The notes under the pieces: model-generated | Seen by the model: only the letters and a program-made list of their open reading frames with translations | Database searches by the model: none | What the model was told of the DNA's origin: nothing | Shown: piece by piece, positions 1 through 5,378 of the stretch | How the letters are laid out: each line of letters begins with the position of its first letter | Numbering within the stretch: position 1 is the first letter of the stretch | Translations under genes and position numbers: made by a program | Assembly: GCA_946886925.1 (NCBI GenBank) | Contig: CAMPJQ010000229.1 | Location: 1 to 5,378, forward strand | Origin: an uncultured Terrimonas sp. | Lineage (GTDB): Bacteria; Bacteroidota; Bacteroidia; Chitinophagales; Chitinophagaceae | Direction: 5' to 3' | DNA length: 5,378 bases

Positions 1-162
1 CCATTAATTCTCTCATTAACAATAAAGTATAAATTATTTATGAAAATAAGACTTGATAATAGTCAAGAAAAAGGCATTGTTTGGTACCGGGAATTCAGGA
101 TGAAAAAGCGGAGGAAAAAAATGAGCATTTCGGCAGGGCGTCAAAAAGCTTCGATCAAATAA
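1..162 (+). other. Open frame at left edge; doubtful small ORF
   Basis: Reading frame 1 is open from the first base to a TAA at 160-162. The first ATG, at 40, would give a 40-residue, very basic peptide rich in Lys and Arg. A second in-frame ATG at 121 has an excellent Shine-Dalgarno-like GGAGG at 110-114, six bases upstream, and would give the 13-residue peptide MSISAGRQKASIK. I recognise no family. It may be the 3' end of a gene entering from the left, a small basic peptide, or chance. The stretch is AT-rich at its start and there is no visible promoter. A strong Shine-Dalgarno is unusual in Bacteroidota, so the GGAGG may simply be part of a purine-rich lysine/arginine-coding run. Confidence 0.15.
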
Positions 163-250
163 AGTAGCTGAAATTTGAGATTGAGATCTGGATCTGGGTT
201 GCTGTTATTGCTTAGTCAGGCAAATTATAATTATATGTTGTGGTGAAATA
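163..250. other. AT-rich spacer without recognisable gene
   Basis: No start codon here leads to a meaningful frame and I see no tRNA or other known RNA. The only structure is a pair of back-to-back short tandem duplications: TTGAGA twice at 175-186 and GATCTG twice at 185-196. Bases 201-250 are only about 30% GC, in sharp contrast with the island that follows. Together with the edge frame, the GC island and the promoter, this accounts for the 457 bases before the first gene. Confidence 0.5.
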
Positions 251-340
251 TAGGCGTTCCTGTCCGCCCGGTTTCCTCAGGGGCGGCTGACTGCGTCCGG
301 CCTGAATAATCCTTTAGGGCTGGCCGTTCAGGCGGGCTGA
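251..340. repeat. GC-rich island of inverted repeats
   Basis: Counting bases gives 58 G/C out of 90 (64%), against about 30% in the 50 bases before it. It contains a 6-bp inverted repeat CCGCCC (264-269) / GGGCGG (281-286) and a 7-bp one GCCTGAA (300-306) / TTCAGGC (327-333). The second has two extra pairs beyond a G-G mismatch, and its loop holds a small CCT/AGG pair (311-318). TCAGGGGCGGCTGACTG (278-294) and TCAGGCGGGCTGAATG (328-343) are imperfect direct repeats of each other. It lies upstream of the predicted ABC-F promoter, so it is probably not in that mRNA. It could be a dispersed intergenic repeat, a terminator for a gene to the left, or a structured RNA. Confidence 0.5.
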
Positions 341-378
341 ATGATACGACGAGGATAAAGGTGAAAGAAGTGTTTTAG

Positions 379-413
379 TTTCTTCTCCGCATGCGCATTA
401 AATCGTACCTTTG
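379..413 (+). promoter_or_regulatory. Bacteroidota-type promoter of the ABC-F gene
   Basis: TACCTTTG at 406-413 is a perfect match to the Bacteroidota -7 consensus TAnnTTTG. A weak -33 candidate, TTTC at 379-382, lies 23 bases upstream of it. Transcription would begin near 419, giving a leader of about 40 bases before the ATG at 458. The leader has only a weak purine stretch (AAGAAG at 447-452) in place of a Shine-Dalgarno, as is common in this phylum. The -7 element is read directly; the -33 and start point are inferred. Confidence 0.65.
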
Positions 414-448
414 CGGCTTGTTTTTCGCGGAAGACGGAATTAAAATAA

Positions 449-2107
<1,659 letters not shown>

Positions 2108-2167
2108 GGGATATTTATAGTTTGAGGTTTATCGTTGGATTTCGTATTGTTTCACGCAAAGGATGCA

Positions 2168-2206
2168 CTTTCACTTTTATTCAATAGTTGAAATGAAAGA
2201 ATTTTT
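2168..2206 (+). terminator. Possible intrinsic terminator after the ABC-F gene
   Basis: About 60 bases past the stop codon, CTTTCA (2168-2173) pairs with TGAAAG (2194-2199). Inside it TTCAA (2180-2184) pairs with TTGAA (2188-2192) around a three-base loop. AA and a run of five T (2202-2206) follow at once. The stems are AT-rich and separated by an asymmetric internal loop, so the hairpin is weak, but hairpin plus T-run is the expected order. Confidence 0.35.
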
Positions 2207-2212
2207 GCTTTG

Positions 2213-2241
2213 GCCCGTCTGGATAAACGGTTCGGACGGGC
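2213..2241. repeat. GC-rich hairpin, possible second terminator
   Basis: GCCCGTCTG (2213-2221) pairs with CGGACGGGC (2233-2241) to form nine pairs, one of them a G-T wobble, around an 11-base loop. The following ATTGTTATA is only moderately T-rich. It could stop transcription in either direction or be part of a dispersed repeat. Confidence 0.4.
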
Positions 2242-2259
2242 ATTGTTATAAAGTACCGA

Positions 2260-2295
2260 CCCTCTCTACTGTGTGGAGAGGGAAAGAGGGTGAGG
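2260..2295. repeat. CCCTCTC/GAGAGGG hairpin with a competing arm
   Basis: CCCTCTCTAC (2260-2269) pairs with GTGGAGAGGG (2273-2282) over ten pairs (one wobble) and a three-base loop. The left arm ACCCTCT (2259-2265) could instead pair with AGAGGGT (2285-2291), so two hairpins compete. The sequence, ending in GGGTGAGG, looks like the CCCTCTCC...GGAGAGGG...GGGTGAGG intergenic repeats I recall from Bacteroidota genomes. That likeness is from memory. Confidence 0.5.
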
Positions 2296-2306
2296 TATTC
2301 CCTTCG

Positions 2307-2350
2307 AATTTCGAAATTTAATATTCGGATTTGAATCCGCCCCGGCGGAC
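2307..2350. repeat. Run of three palindromes before the lysozyme gene
   Basis: Three perfect dyads lie in 44 bases. AATTTCGAAATT (2307-2318) is a 12-bp palindrome. CGGATT (2326-2331) and AATCCG (2334-2339) flank a two-base centre. TCCGCC (2336-2341) and GGCGGA (2344-2349) also flank a two-base centre and share TCCG with the previous dyad, so those two cannot fold at once. The block ends about 50 bases before the lysozyme start and just upstream of its likely promoter. Its role is unknown. Confidence 0.45.
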
Positions 2351-2357
2351 AGGCTTA

Positions 2358-2390
2358 TTTGGTTCTTGTTATTTGATTTTTGGTGCTTTG
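2358..2390 (+). promoter_or_regulatory. Weak candidate promoter of the lysozyme operon
   Basis: TTTG at 2358-2361 and GTGCTTTG at 2383-2390 have the expected 21-base spacing for a Bacteroidota -33/-7 pair, but the -7 matches only the TTTG half of TAnnTTTG. An overlapping alternative, GATTTTTG (2375-2382), matches all but the first base of the consensus but lacks a well-spaced -33. Either would start transcription just before the ATG at 2403, which argues against any start further upstream. Confidence 0.3.
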
Positions 2391-2402
2391 TATATATATC
2401 AG

Positions 2403-3176
2403 ATGGCGCGCAAAAAAAAGACAATTCCAGGCTGGAAGGCTTTGCTGGTAATGACGGGCATGATGCTGTTAACGGCTGCCGGGATATACGGTTATGTGCG
2501 CTGGAAGGAATACCATGTGCATTTTGTGCGGTACACCGCTTTTGGCATTGACATCCCCGTAAATTATAATATTCATGGCATAGATGTCTCTCATCACCAG
2601 GATGTGATAGACTGGGAAGAGGTGAAGAAGATGAACGTAGAAGACATGCAGTTGAGTTTTACTTTTATTAAAGCCACAGAAGGATTGGTGAACGTAGACA
2701 GATTGTTTAAACGCAACTGGTATAAGGCAAGGGAAGAGGGGATGACAAGAGGGGCCTACCATTTTTTTCTGGCAACGAAGAGCGGTAAAAAGCAGGCAAA
2801 TAATTTTATAGCACAGGTAACGCTGGAGCCGGGCGATCTGCCGCCCGTGCTGGATGTGGAGCAGTTGTATGGAGTAAAACCAGGCGACCTTCGCATAAGA
2901 GTTAAAGAATGGCTCACCACCATTGAAGCCTACTATAAGGTAAAACCCATTATATATACCAATGTTGATTTTTACAATCATTATCTGGGAAAAGACTTTG
3001 ACGATTATCCTTTATGGGTGGCGCACTACCTGCAGCCCAATAAACCCCGCATTGAAAGGAACTGGGTATTTTGGCAACACAGCGAAACCGGCAGGGTTAA
3101 TGGCATAAGCAGTAAAGTAGACTTTAATGTATTTAATGGCGATTCGGCAGCTTTTAGTCAATTATTGTTAGATTAA
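2403..3176 (+). CDS. Membrane-anchored GH25 muramidase (lysozyme)
   Basis: A 257-residue glycoside hydrolase family 25 protein that should cleave the MurNAc-GlcNAc bond of peptidoglycan. A basic N-terminus (ARKKK, 2-6) precedes one hydrophobic segment (about 11-32) with no clear cleavage site. It is therefore probably a signal anchor placing the catalytic domain in the periplasm. The GH25 barrel starts near residue 57. Motifs present are GIDVSHHQ with D61, AYHFF (118-122), VLDVE (149-153) with D151 and the probable catalytic acid E153, PIIYTN (182-187), FWQHS (223-227) and VDFNVF (239-244) with D240. All the usual active-site acids are there and the domain runs to the C-terminus without wall-binding repeats. 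The frame also opens at a TTG at 2331. I prefer the ATG at 2403 because it gives a normal basic, hydrophobic N-terminus and the extra 24 residues fall in palindromic DNA. The next gene is 17 bases downstream, so the two are probably co-transcribed. Confidence 0.93.
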   Translation: MARKKKTIPGWKALLVMTGMMLLTAAGIYGYVRWKEYHVHFVRYTAFGIDIPVNYNIHGIDVSHHQDVIDWEEVKKMNVEDMQLSFTFIKATEGLVNVDRLFKRNWYKAREEGMTRGAYHFFLATKSGKKQANNFIAQVTLEPGDLPPVLDVEQLYGVKPGDLRIRVKEWLTTIEAYYKVKPIIYTNVDFYNHYLGKDFDDYPLWVAHYLQPNKPRIERNWVFWQHSETGRVNGISSKVDFNVFNGDSAAFSQLLLD

Positions 3177-3193
3177 TAACCAAAGCGTTTAGT

Positions 3194-3418
3194 ATGAGCA
3201 GTGGTATTGAACCCGAGTTAAAACGACTCATCACCAGGATCCTTCGGGTGATAACAGCTATTATTGTATGGTCTGTCATTACCATCTTCTTTGGCCTATA
3301 CCTTGAGTGGGCATTGATCCGTGGAGGCTTTAATGCTTTTAATGGAATGTTCTATTCATGGTTTGTAATTAGTTTCGGCGCACTCATTTATTATTTCTAC
3401 AAGATATGGAATGAGTAA
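3194..3418 (+). CDS. Small membrane protein with two TM segments
   Basis: A 74-residue protein of a family I cannot name. The N-terminal 18 residues are charged and look amphipathic (E6, E8, K10, R11, R15, R18). Two hydrophobic segments follow, about 19-37 and 51-69, joined by a short loop with E38, R43 and a GG pair at 44-45. The C-terminus is short (KIWNE). Aromatic residues are abundant near the membrane borders. The basic N-terminus suggests both termini face the cytoplasm. It starts 17 bases after the lysozyme stop on the same strand, so it is probably translated from the same mRNA and may position or regulate that enzyme. Size and topology resemble small holins, but nothing else here is phage-like. 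No Shine-Dalgarno is visible. Coding status rests on the operon position and the coherent membrane pattern. Confidence 0.72.
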   Translation: MSSGIEPELKRLITRILRVITAIIVWSVITIFFGLYLEWALIRGGFNAFNGMFYSWFVISFGALIYYFYKIWNE

Positions 3419-3529
3419 AAAAATGTTATCGGGTTTTACTCTACCGGCTTCAATTTTAATTTCCTCGCTGTTCAGGGGCAACCTGTATTTGGCGGAATTA
3501 GAACTCCGTACGAGACCCGCTGCATATTT
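3419..3529. other. Convergent spacer without clear terminator
   Basis: This 111-base gap lies between the 3' ends of two genes that face each other. I find no strong hairpin followed by a T-run on either strand; the best dyads are four-base pairings such as CGGA (3493-3496) with TCCG (3505-3508). On the minus strand it stays open in the frame of the DUF4440-like gene. Confidence 0.4.
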
Positions 3530-3958
3530 TTAACTGCTGTGATCAGCAACAATTTTCCATTCTCCCTTAATTTTACGAAACAGTAAAGTATAGTGTCCTC
3601 CCACATCCCCTGCACTTCGTTTAAGGAACCATTTGCCCACTACATAATAATATTCAGGCGAAAGCTTTTTTATATGCAATACCTCAAACCGGAGCTTACC
3701 CATTTTTGCTGTATCGCTAGAGGTTTTTTTATAGCGGTTTAAAGTATTCTGGTAGCCATATACAATGCCGCTGCTGCCAATAAACATCAGCGAATCGTTG
3801 TTCCAGTATCCTTTTACAAAATGGTCAAGGTCGCCCCTGTTCCAGTACAGGATTTGATCGTCTAATATTTTTAAAATTGCTTTTTCATCTGCAGTTTGTC
3901 CGCAAATTTTTAATTGCCATAAACATGTTATCAGCAGCAGGGGTAATAATTTTTGCAT
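3530..3958 (-). CDS. Secreted DUF4440/SnoaL-like (NTF2 fold) protein
   Basis: From the ATG at 3958 this encodes 142 residues. Residues 1-20 look like a signal peptide: MQK, then a hydrophobic LLPLLLITCLW core, and a probable cut in ICG-QTAD near residue 20. LKIC (16-19) is a poor lipobox, so a lipoprotein is unlikely. The mature part reads as one small NTF2-like alpha+beta domain of the DUF4440/SnoaL type: an opening helix containing LDDQILYWNRGDLD (32-45), GYWNNDSLMFIG (50-61), then the strands YYYVVGKWFLKR (103-114) and GGHYTLLFRKIKGEWKIVADHSS (starts at 120), a C-terminal pattern I associate with this family in Bacteroidota. Function is unknown; such domains can bind small ligands or act as enzymes. 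The frame extends to a TTG at 4009, but that would bury the signal peptide behind 17 polar residues. The gene is divergent from the Crp/Fnr gene across 102 bases. Confidence 0.85.
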   Translation of the reverse strand: MQKLLPLLLITCLWQLKICGQTADEKAILKILDDQILYWNRGDLDHFVKGYWNNDSLMFIGSSGIVYGYQNTLNRYKKTSSDTAKMGKLRFEVLHIKKLSPEYYYVVGKWFLKRSAGDVGGHYTLLFRKIKGEWKIVADHSS

Positions 3959-3973
3959 AATGCGGGTATGATG

Positions 3974-3987
3974 ATCTAATATAAGAT
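3974..3987. promoter_or_regulatory. Near-palindrome in the divergent spacer
   Basis: ATCTAATATAAGAT is a 14-bp dyad with a single mismatched pair. It overlaps TATATTAG (3983 to 3976 on the minus strand), which matches the -7 consensus TAnnTTTG at all but one fixed position and would start transcription about ten bases before the DUF4440 ATG. An operator covering that promoter is plausible, but AT-rich dyads also arise by chance. Confidence 0.25.
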
Positions 3988-4048
3988 GATTATGCAAAAT
4001 GCTCTGCAATAGATTTTTTCATGGAACAAAAACCAGCATAAAAGCCAT

Positions 4049-4056
4049 TAGTTTTG
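4049..4056 (+). promoter_or_regulatory. -7 promoter element abutting the regulator start
   Basis: TAGTTTTG is a perfect TAnnTTTG match that ends only four bases before the ATG at 4061. Transcription normally begins a few bases beyond this element, so the mRNA would begin at or within a base or two of the start codon and be leaderless. No good -33 is seen; the nearest T-run ends at 4019, about 29 bases upstream. Confidence 0.55.
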
Positions 4057-4060
4057 TAAA

Positions 4061-4645
4061 ATGAATACCGCACTGTTACTGAAAAATATTGCCACGCATA
4101 TTAGCCTCACCGCTGAGGAGGAGGCCTACTTTGCTTCTTTTTTGCAATACAAAAGCATCCGGCGAAAACATTTTTTGTACCAGGAGGGGGATGTAAATAC
4201 ATTTCAGGCTTTTGTAGTTGAGGGATGCCTGCGCAGCTATTCTATTGATAAGAACGGAGTTGAACATGTGCTGCAGTTTGCTCCGCCCGGCTGGTGGATT
4301 GGTGATATGCAGAGTATCATAACACAACTGCCCGGAACATTGTATATAGACGCCATTGATGATACAGCCATTATTCTTTTGTTCAGGTCTGACCTTGAAA
4401 AAATATATACTGCTGTTCCTAAGTTTGAACGGTTCTTCCGCATACTGGCAGAAAATGCGCTGGCTACTTACCAGCACCGCCTGATCGGTAACCTGAGTTT
4501 GCCTGCAAAAGAACGCTATGAAAATTTTTGCCGGCTCTATCCTTCCCTGATACAAAGCCTTCCACAGAAACAGATAGCTGCATATATAGGAGTTACCCCC
4601 GAATTTTTAAGCAAGATGCTGAACCAGCCAGCCCGGGAAAGATAA
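4061..4645 (+). CDS. Crp/Fnr-family transcriptional regulator
   Basis: At 194 residues this has the usual size for the short Crp/Fnr regulators of Bacteroidota. An N-terminal cyclic-nucleotide-binding-like beta roll spans about 16-110, with YQEGD (40-44), FVVEGCLRSY (51-60) and WWIGDMQS (78-85). A dimerisation helix (about 119-142) follows, then a C-terminal helix-turn-helix (about 168-188) with LPQKQIAAYIGVTPEFLSKML; TPEFLSKML (179-187) should be the recognition helix. The segment where CRP has its cAMP phosphate-binding cassette lacks the conserved Arg (QLPGTLYI at 89-96). There are only two cysteines (C56, C157), so an FNR-type 4Fe-4S cluster is ruled out. The inducer is unknown. The gene lies between a divergent secreted DUF4440-like gene and a co-directional pirin gene, both reasonable targets. 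The next in-frame ATG is far inside the domain, so 4061 is the start. Confidence 0.93.
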   Translation: MNTALLLKNIATHISLTAEEEAYFASFLQYKSIRRKHFLYQEGDVNTFQAFVVEGCLRSYSIDKNGVEHVLQFAPPGWWIGDMQSIITQLPGTLYIDAIDDTAIILLFRSDLEKIYTAVPKFERFFRILAENALATYQHRLIGNLSLPAKERYENFCRLYPSLIQSLPQKQIAAYIGVTPEFLSKMLNQPARER

Positions 4646-4651
4646 GATGCA

Positions 4652-4673
4652 CTTAATATGGATTAAGCTTTTT
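4652..4673. promoter_or_regulatory. FNR-box-like dyad or weak terminator
   Basis: CTTAATATGGATTAAG (4652-4667) is a perfect 6-bp inverted repeat with a four-base centre, beginning six bases after the regulator stop. Its core TTAAT-N4-ATTAA has the same geometry as the FNR box TTGAT-N4-ATCAA. Its centre lies about 65 bases before the predicted pirin transcription start, a usual activator distance. A further half-site, CTTAA, occurs at 4675-4679. CTTTTT follows the dyad (4668-4673), so a weak intrinsic terminator for the regulator is the main alternative, though the stem has only one G-C pair. Confidence 0.4.
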
Positions 4674-4711
4674 ACTTAACCTGCATTATTTTCTGATCAC
4701 GGCATCAACAG

Positions 4712-4719
4712 TAGTTTTG
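4712..4719 (+). promoter_or_regulatory. -7 promoter element of the pirin gene
   Basis: TAGTTTTG matches TAnnTTTG exactly and lies 19 bases before the ATG at 4739. TTTC at 4690-4693 could serve as a -33 with an 18-base gap. The leader would be about 13 bases, without a Shine-Dalgarno. This suggests pirin has its own promoter separate from the regulator gene. Confidence 0.55.
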
Positions 4720-4738
4720 CTATATCAAAAACAAACAT

Positions 4739-5378
4739 ATGGCAAAAGAAATACTACACAAAGCAAATACAAGAGGACATGCAGATCATGGCTGGCTGAA
4801 CAGTTATCACAGCTTTAGTTTTGCAAATTATTACAATCCCGAACGAATGCATTTTGGCGCATTAAGGGTACTTAATGATGATACAGTAGCTGCCGGTAAA
4901 GGCTTTGGAAAGCATCCCCACGACAATATGGAAATCATTTCCATTCCGCTGGAAGGCGACCTGGAGCATACCGACAGTATGGGAAACAAAACAATCATTC
5001 GCAAAGGCGACGTCCAGGCCATGAGCGCAGGCACCGGAGTAGCGCACAGCGAGTATAATGCGAATGCAGATAAGGAGGTAAAATTCTTACAGATATGGAT
5101 ATATCCTGATAGCAAAAATATTAAACCGCAATACAGCCAGGTATCACTTCAAACCGCAGACAGGAAAAACAAGTTGCAGCAGATCGTATCGCCACGGTCG
5201 AATGGCAATGAGGGCGTTACTGTTCAGCAGGAGGCCTGGTTCAGTCTTGGTGACCTGGAACAGGGGAAACAGTTAAGCTACGATATCAAAAGAAAAGGAA
5301 ATGGCGTATATGTTTTTGTATTGAAGGGAGAAGTAACCATCGGAGATCAGAAGCTGGATACCCGTGATGGATTGGGAA
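4739..5378 (+). CDS. Pirin family protein (bicupin), cut by window end
   Basis: The frame is open from the ATG at 4739 to the last base, giving 213 complete codons. Pirins of the YhhW type have about 230-240 residues, so roughly 20-25 are missing at the right edge. The N-terminal cupin contains RGHADHGWLNSYHSFSFA (12-29), HPHDNMEI (59-66) and GTGVAHSEYN (98-107). H59, H61, H103 and E105 form the metal-binding 3-His/1-Glu set, equivalent to H56, H58, H101 and E103 in human pirin. QIWIYPD (118-124) ends the first cupin. The second begins near 163 (QQEAWFSLGDLEQG) and includes VYVFVLKGEV (190-199). The protein is cytoplasmic with no signal peptide. Some bacterial pirins (YhhW) oxidise quercetin; the true substrate here is unknown. 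It follows the Crp/Fnr gene by 93 bases but has its own -7 element. Confidence 0.95.
   Translation, partial: MAKEILHKANTRGHADHGWLNSYHSFSFANYYNPERMHFGALRVLNDDTVAAGKGFGKHPHDNMEIISIPLEGDLEHTDSMGNKTIIRKGDVQAMSAGTGVAHSEYNANADKEVKFLQIWIYPDSKNIKPQYSQVSLQTADRKNKLQQIVSPRSNGNEGVTVQQEAWFSLGDLEQGKQLSYDIKRKGNGVYVFVLKGEVTIGDQKLDTRDGLG

Noticed and set aside
175..196. Tandem TTGAGA and GATCTG duplications as a repeat array
   Set aside because: Only two copies of each six-base unit; too short to call a microsatellite or CRISPR-like array.
2331..2402. Lysozyme start at TTG 2331, adding 24 residues
   Set aside because: The extension begins inside a palindrome (2326-2339), has no promoter before it and displaces the basic plus hydrophobic N-terminus. 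The ATG at 2403 fits the family and the likely promoter.
2469..2981. 170-codon antisense frame within the lysozyme gene
   Set aside because: All lysozyme active-site motifs are on the plus strand; the antisense frame has no recognisable domain.
3423..3533. 36-codon plus-strand ORF after the small membrane gene
   Set aside because: It runs into the 3' end of the opposing gene, has no promoter or recognisable features, and is short enough to be chance.
3959..4009. DUF4440 gene starting at TTG 4009
   Set aside because: It would place 17 mostly polar residues before a clear signal peptide; ATG 3958 starts exactly at that peptide.
4076..4555. 159-codon antisense frame within the Crp/Fnr gene
   Set aside because: The plus strand encodes a complete Crp/Fnr regulator; the reverse frame is a by-product of its codon use.
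4816..4823. Another TAGTTTTG, a perfect -7 match
   Set aside because: It lies inside the pirin coding sequence and encodes part of the conserved HSFSFA motif, so codon constraint explains it.
4831..5115. Antisense frames within the pirin gene
   Set aside because: The plus strand contains the complete metal-binding set of pirin; the reverse frames show no family.

Overview
The window looks like ordinary chromosomal DNA from a member of the Bacteroidota, most likely near Chitinophagaceae. This rests on several TAnnTTTG-type -7 promoter elements just upstream of start codons, the near absence of Shine-Dalgarno sites, AT-rich spacers, and protein families typical of that phylum: a YbiT-type ABC-F ATPase, a membrane-anchored GH25 muramidase, a secreted DUF4440/SnoaL-like protein, a small Crp/Fnr regulator and a pirin. 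The taxonomic placement is inference from these traits.

Layout. Bases 1-457 carry no convincing gene: a weak open frame at the left edge (1-162), an AT-rich stretch, a 64% GC island full of inverted repeats (251-340), and a clear promoter (406-413). An ABC-F translation factor follows (458-2107, +). The 295-bp spacer after it is dense in palindromes and possible terminators. Next comes a probable two-gene operon: a GH25 lysozyme with an N-terminal membrane anchor (2403-3176, +) and a 74-residue protein with two membrane segments (3194-3418, +). A 111-bp convergent spacer separates these from a secreted DUF4440-like protein (3530-3958, -). That gene is divergent, across 102 bp, from a Crp/Fnr-type regulator (4061-4645, +). 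A pirin gene (4739 onward, +) runs off the right end.

How the genes relate. The ABC-F gene stands alone and acts on the ribosome. The lysozyme and the small membrane protein probably work together at the cell envelope. The regulator lies between the DUF4440 gene and the pirin gene and could control either. A 16-bp dyad with FNR-box geometry sits between regulator and pirin, and a near-palindrome overlaps the likely promoter of the divergent gene.

I see no CRISPR array, tRNA, rRNA, transposase, phage block or defence cassette. The most notable points are the ABC-F protein, whose two degenerate motifs fall in the same composite ATP site, the FNR-like dyad, the apparently leaderless regulator mRNA, and the palindrome-rich spacers on both sides of the ABC-F gene.
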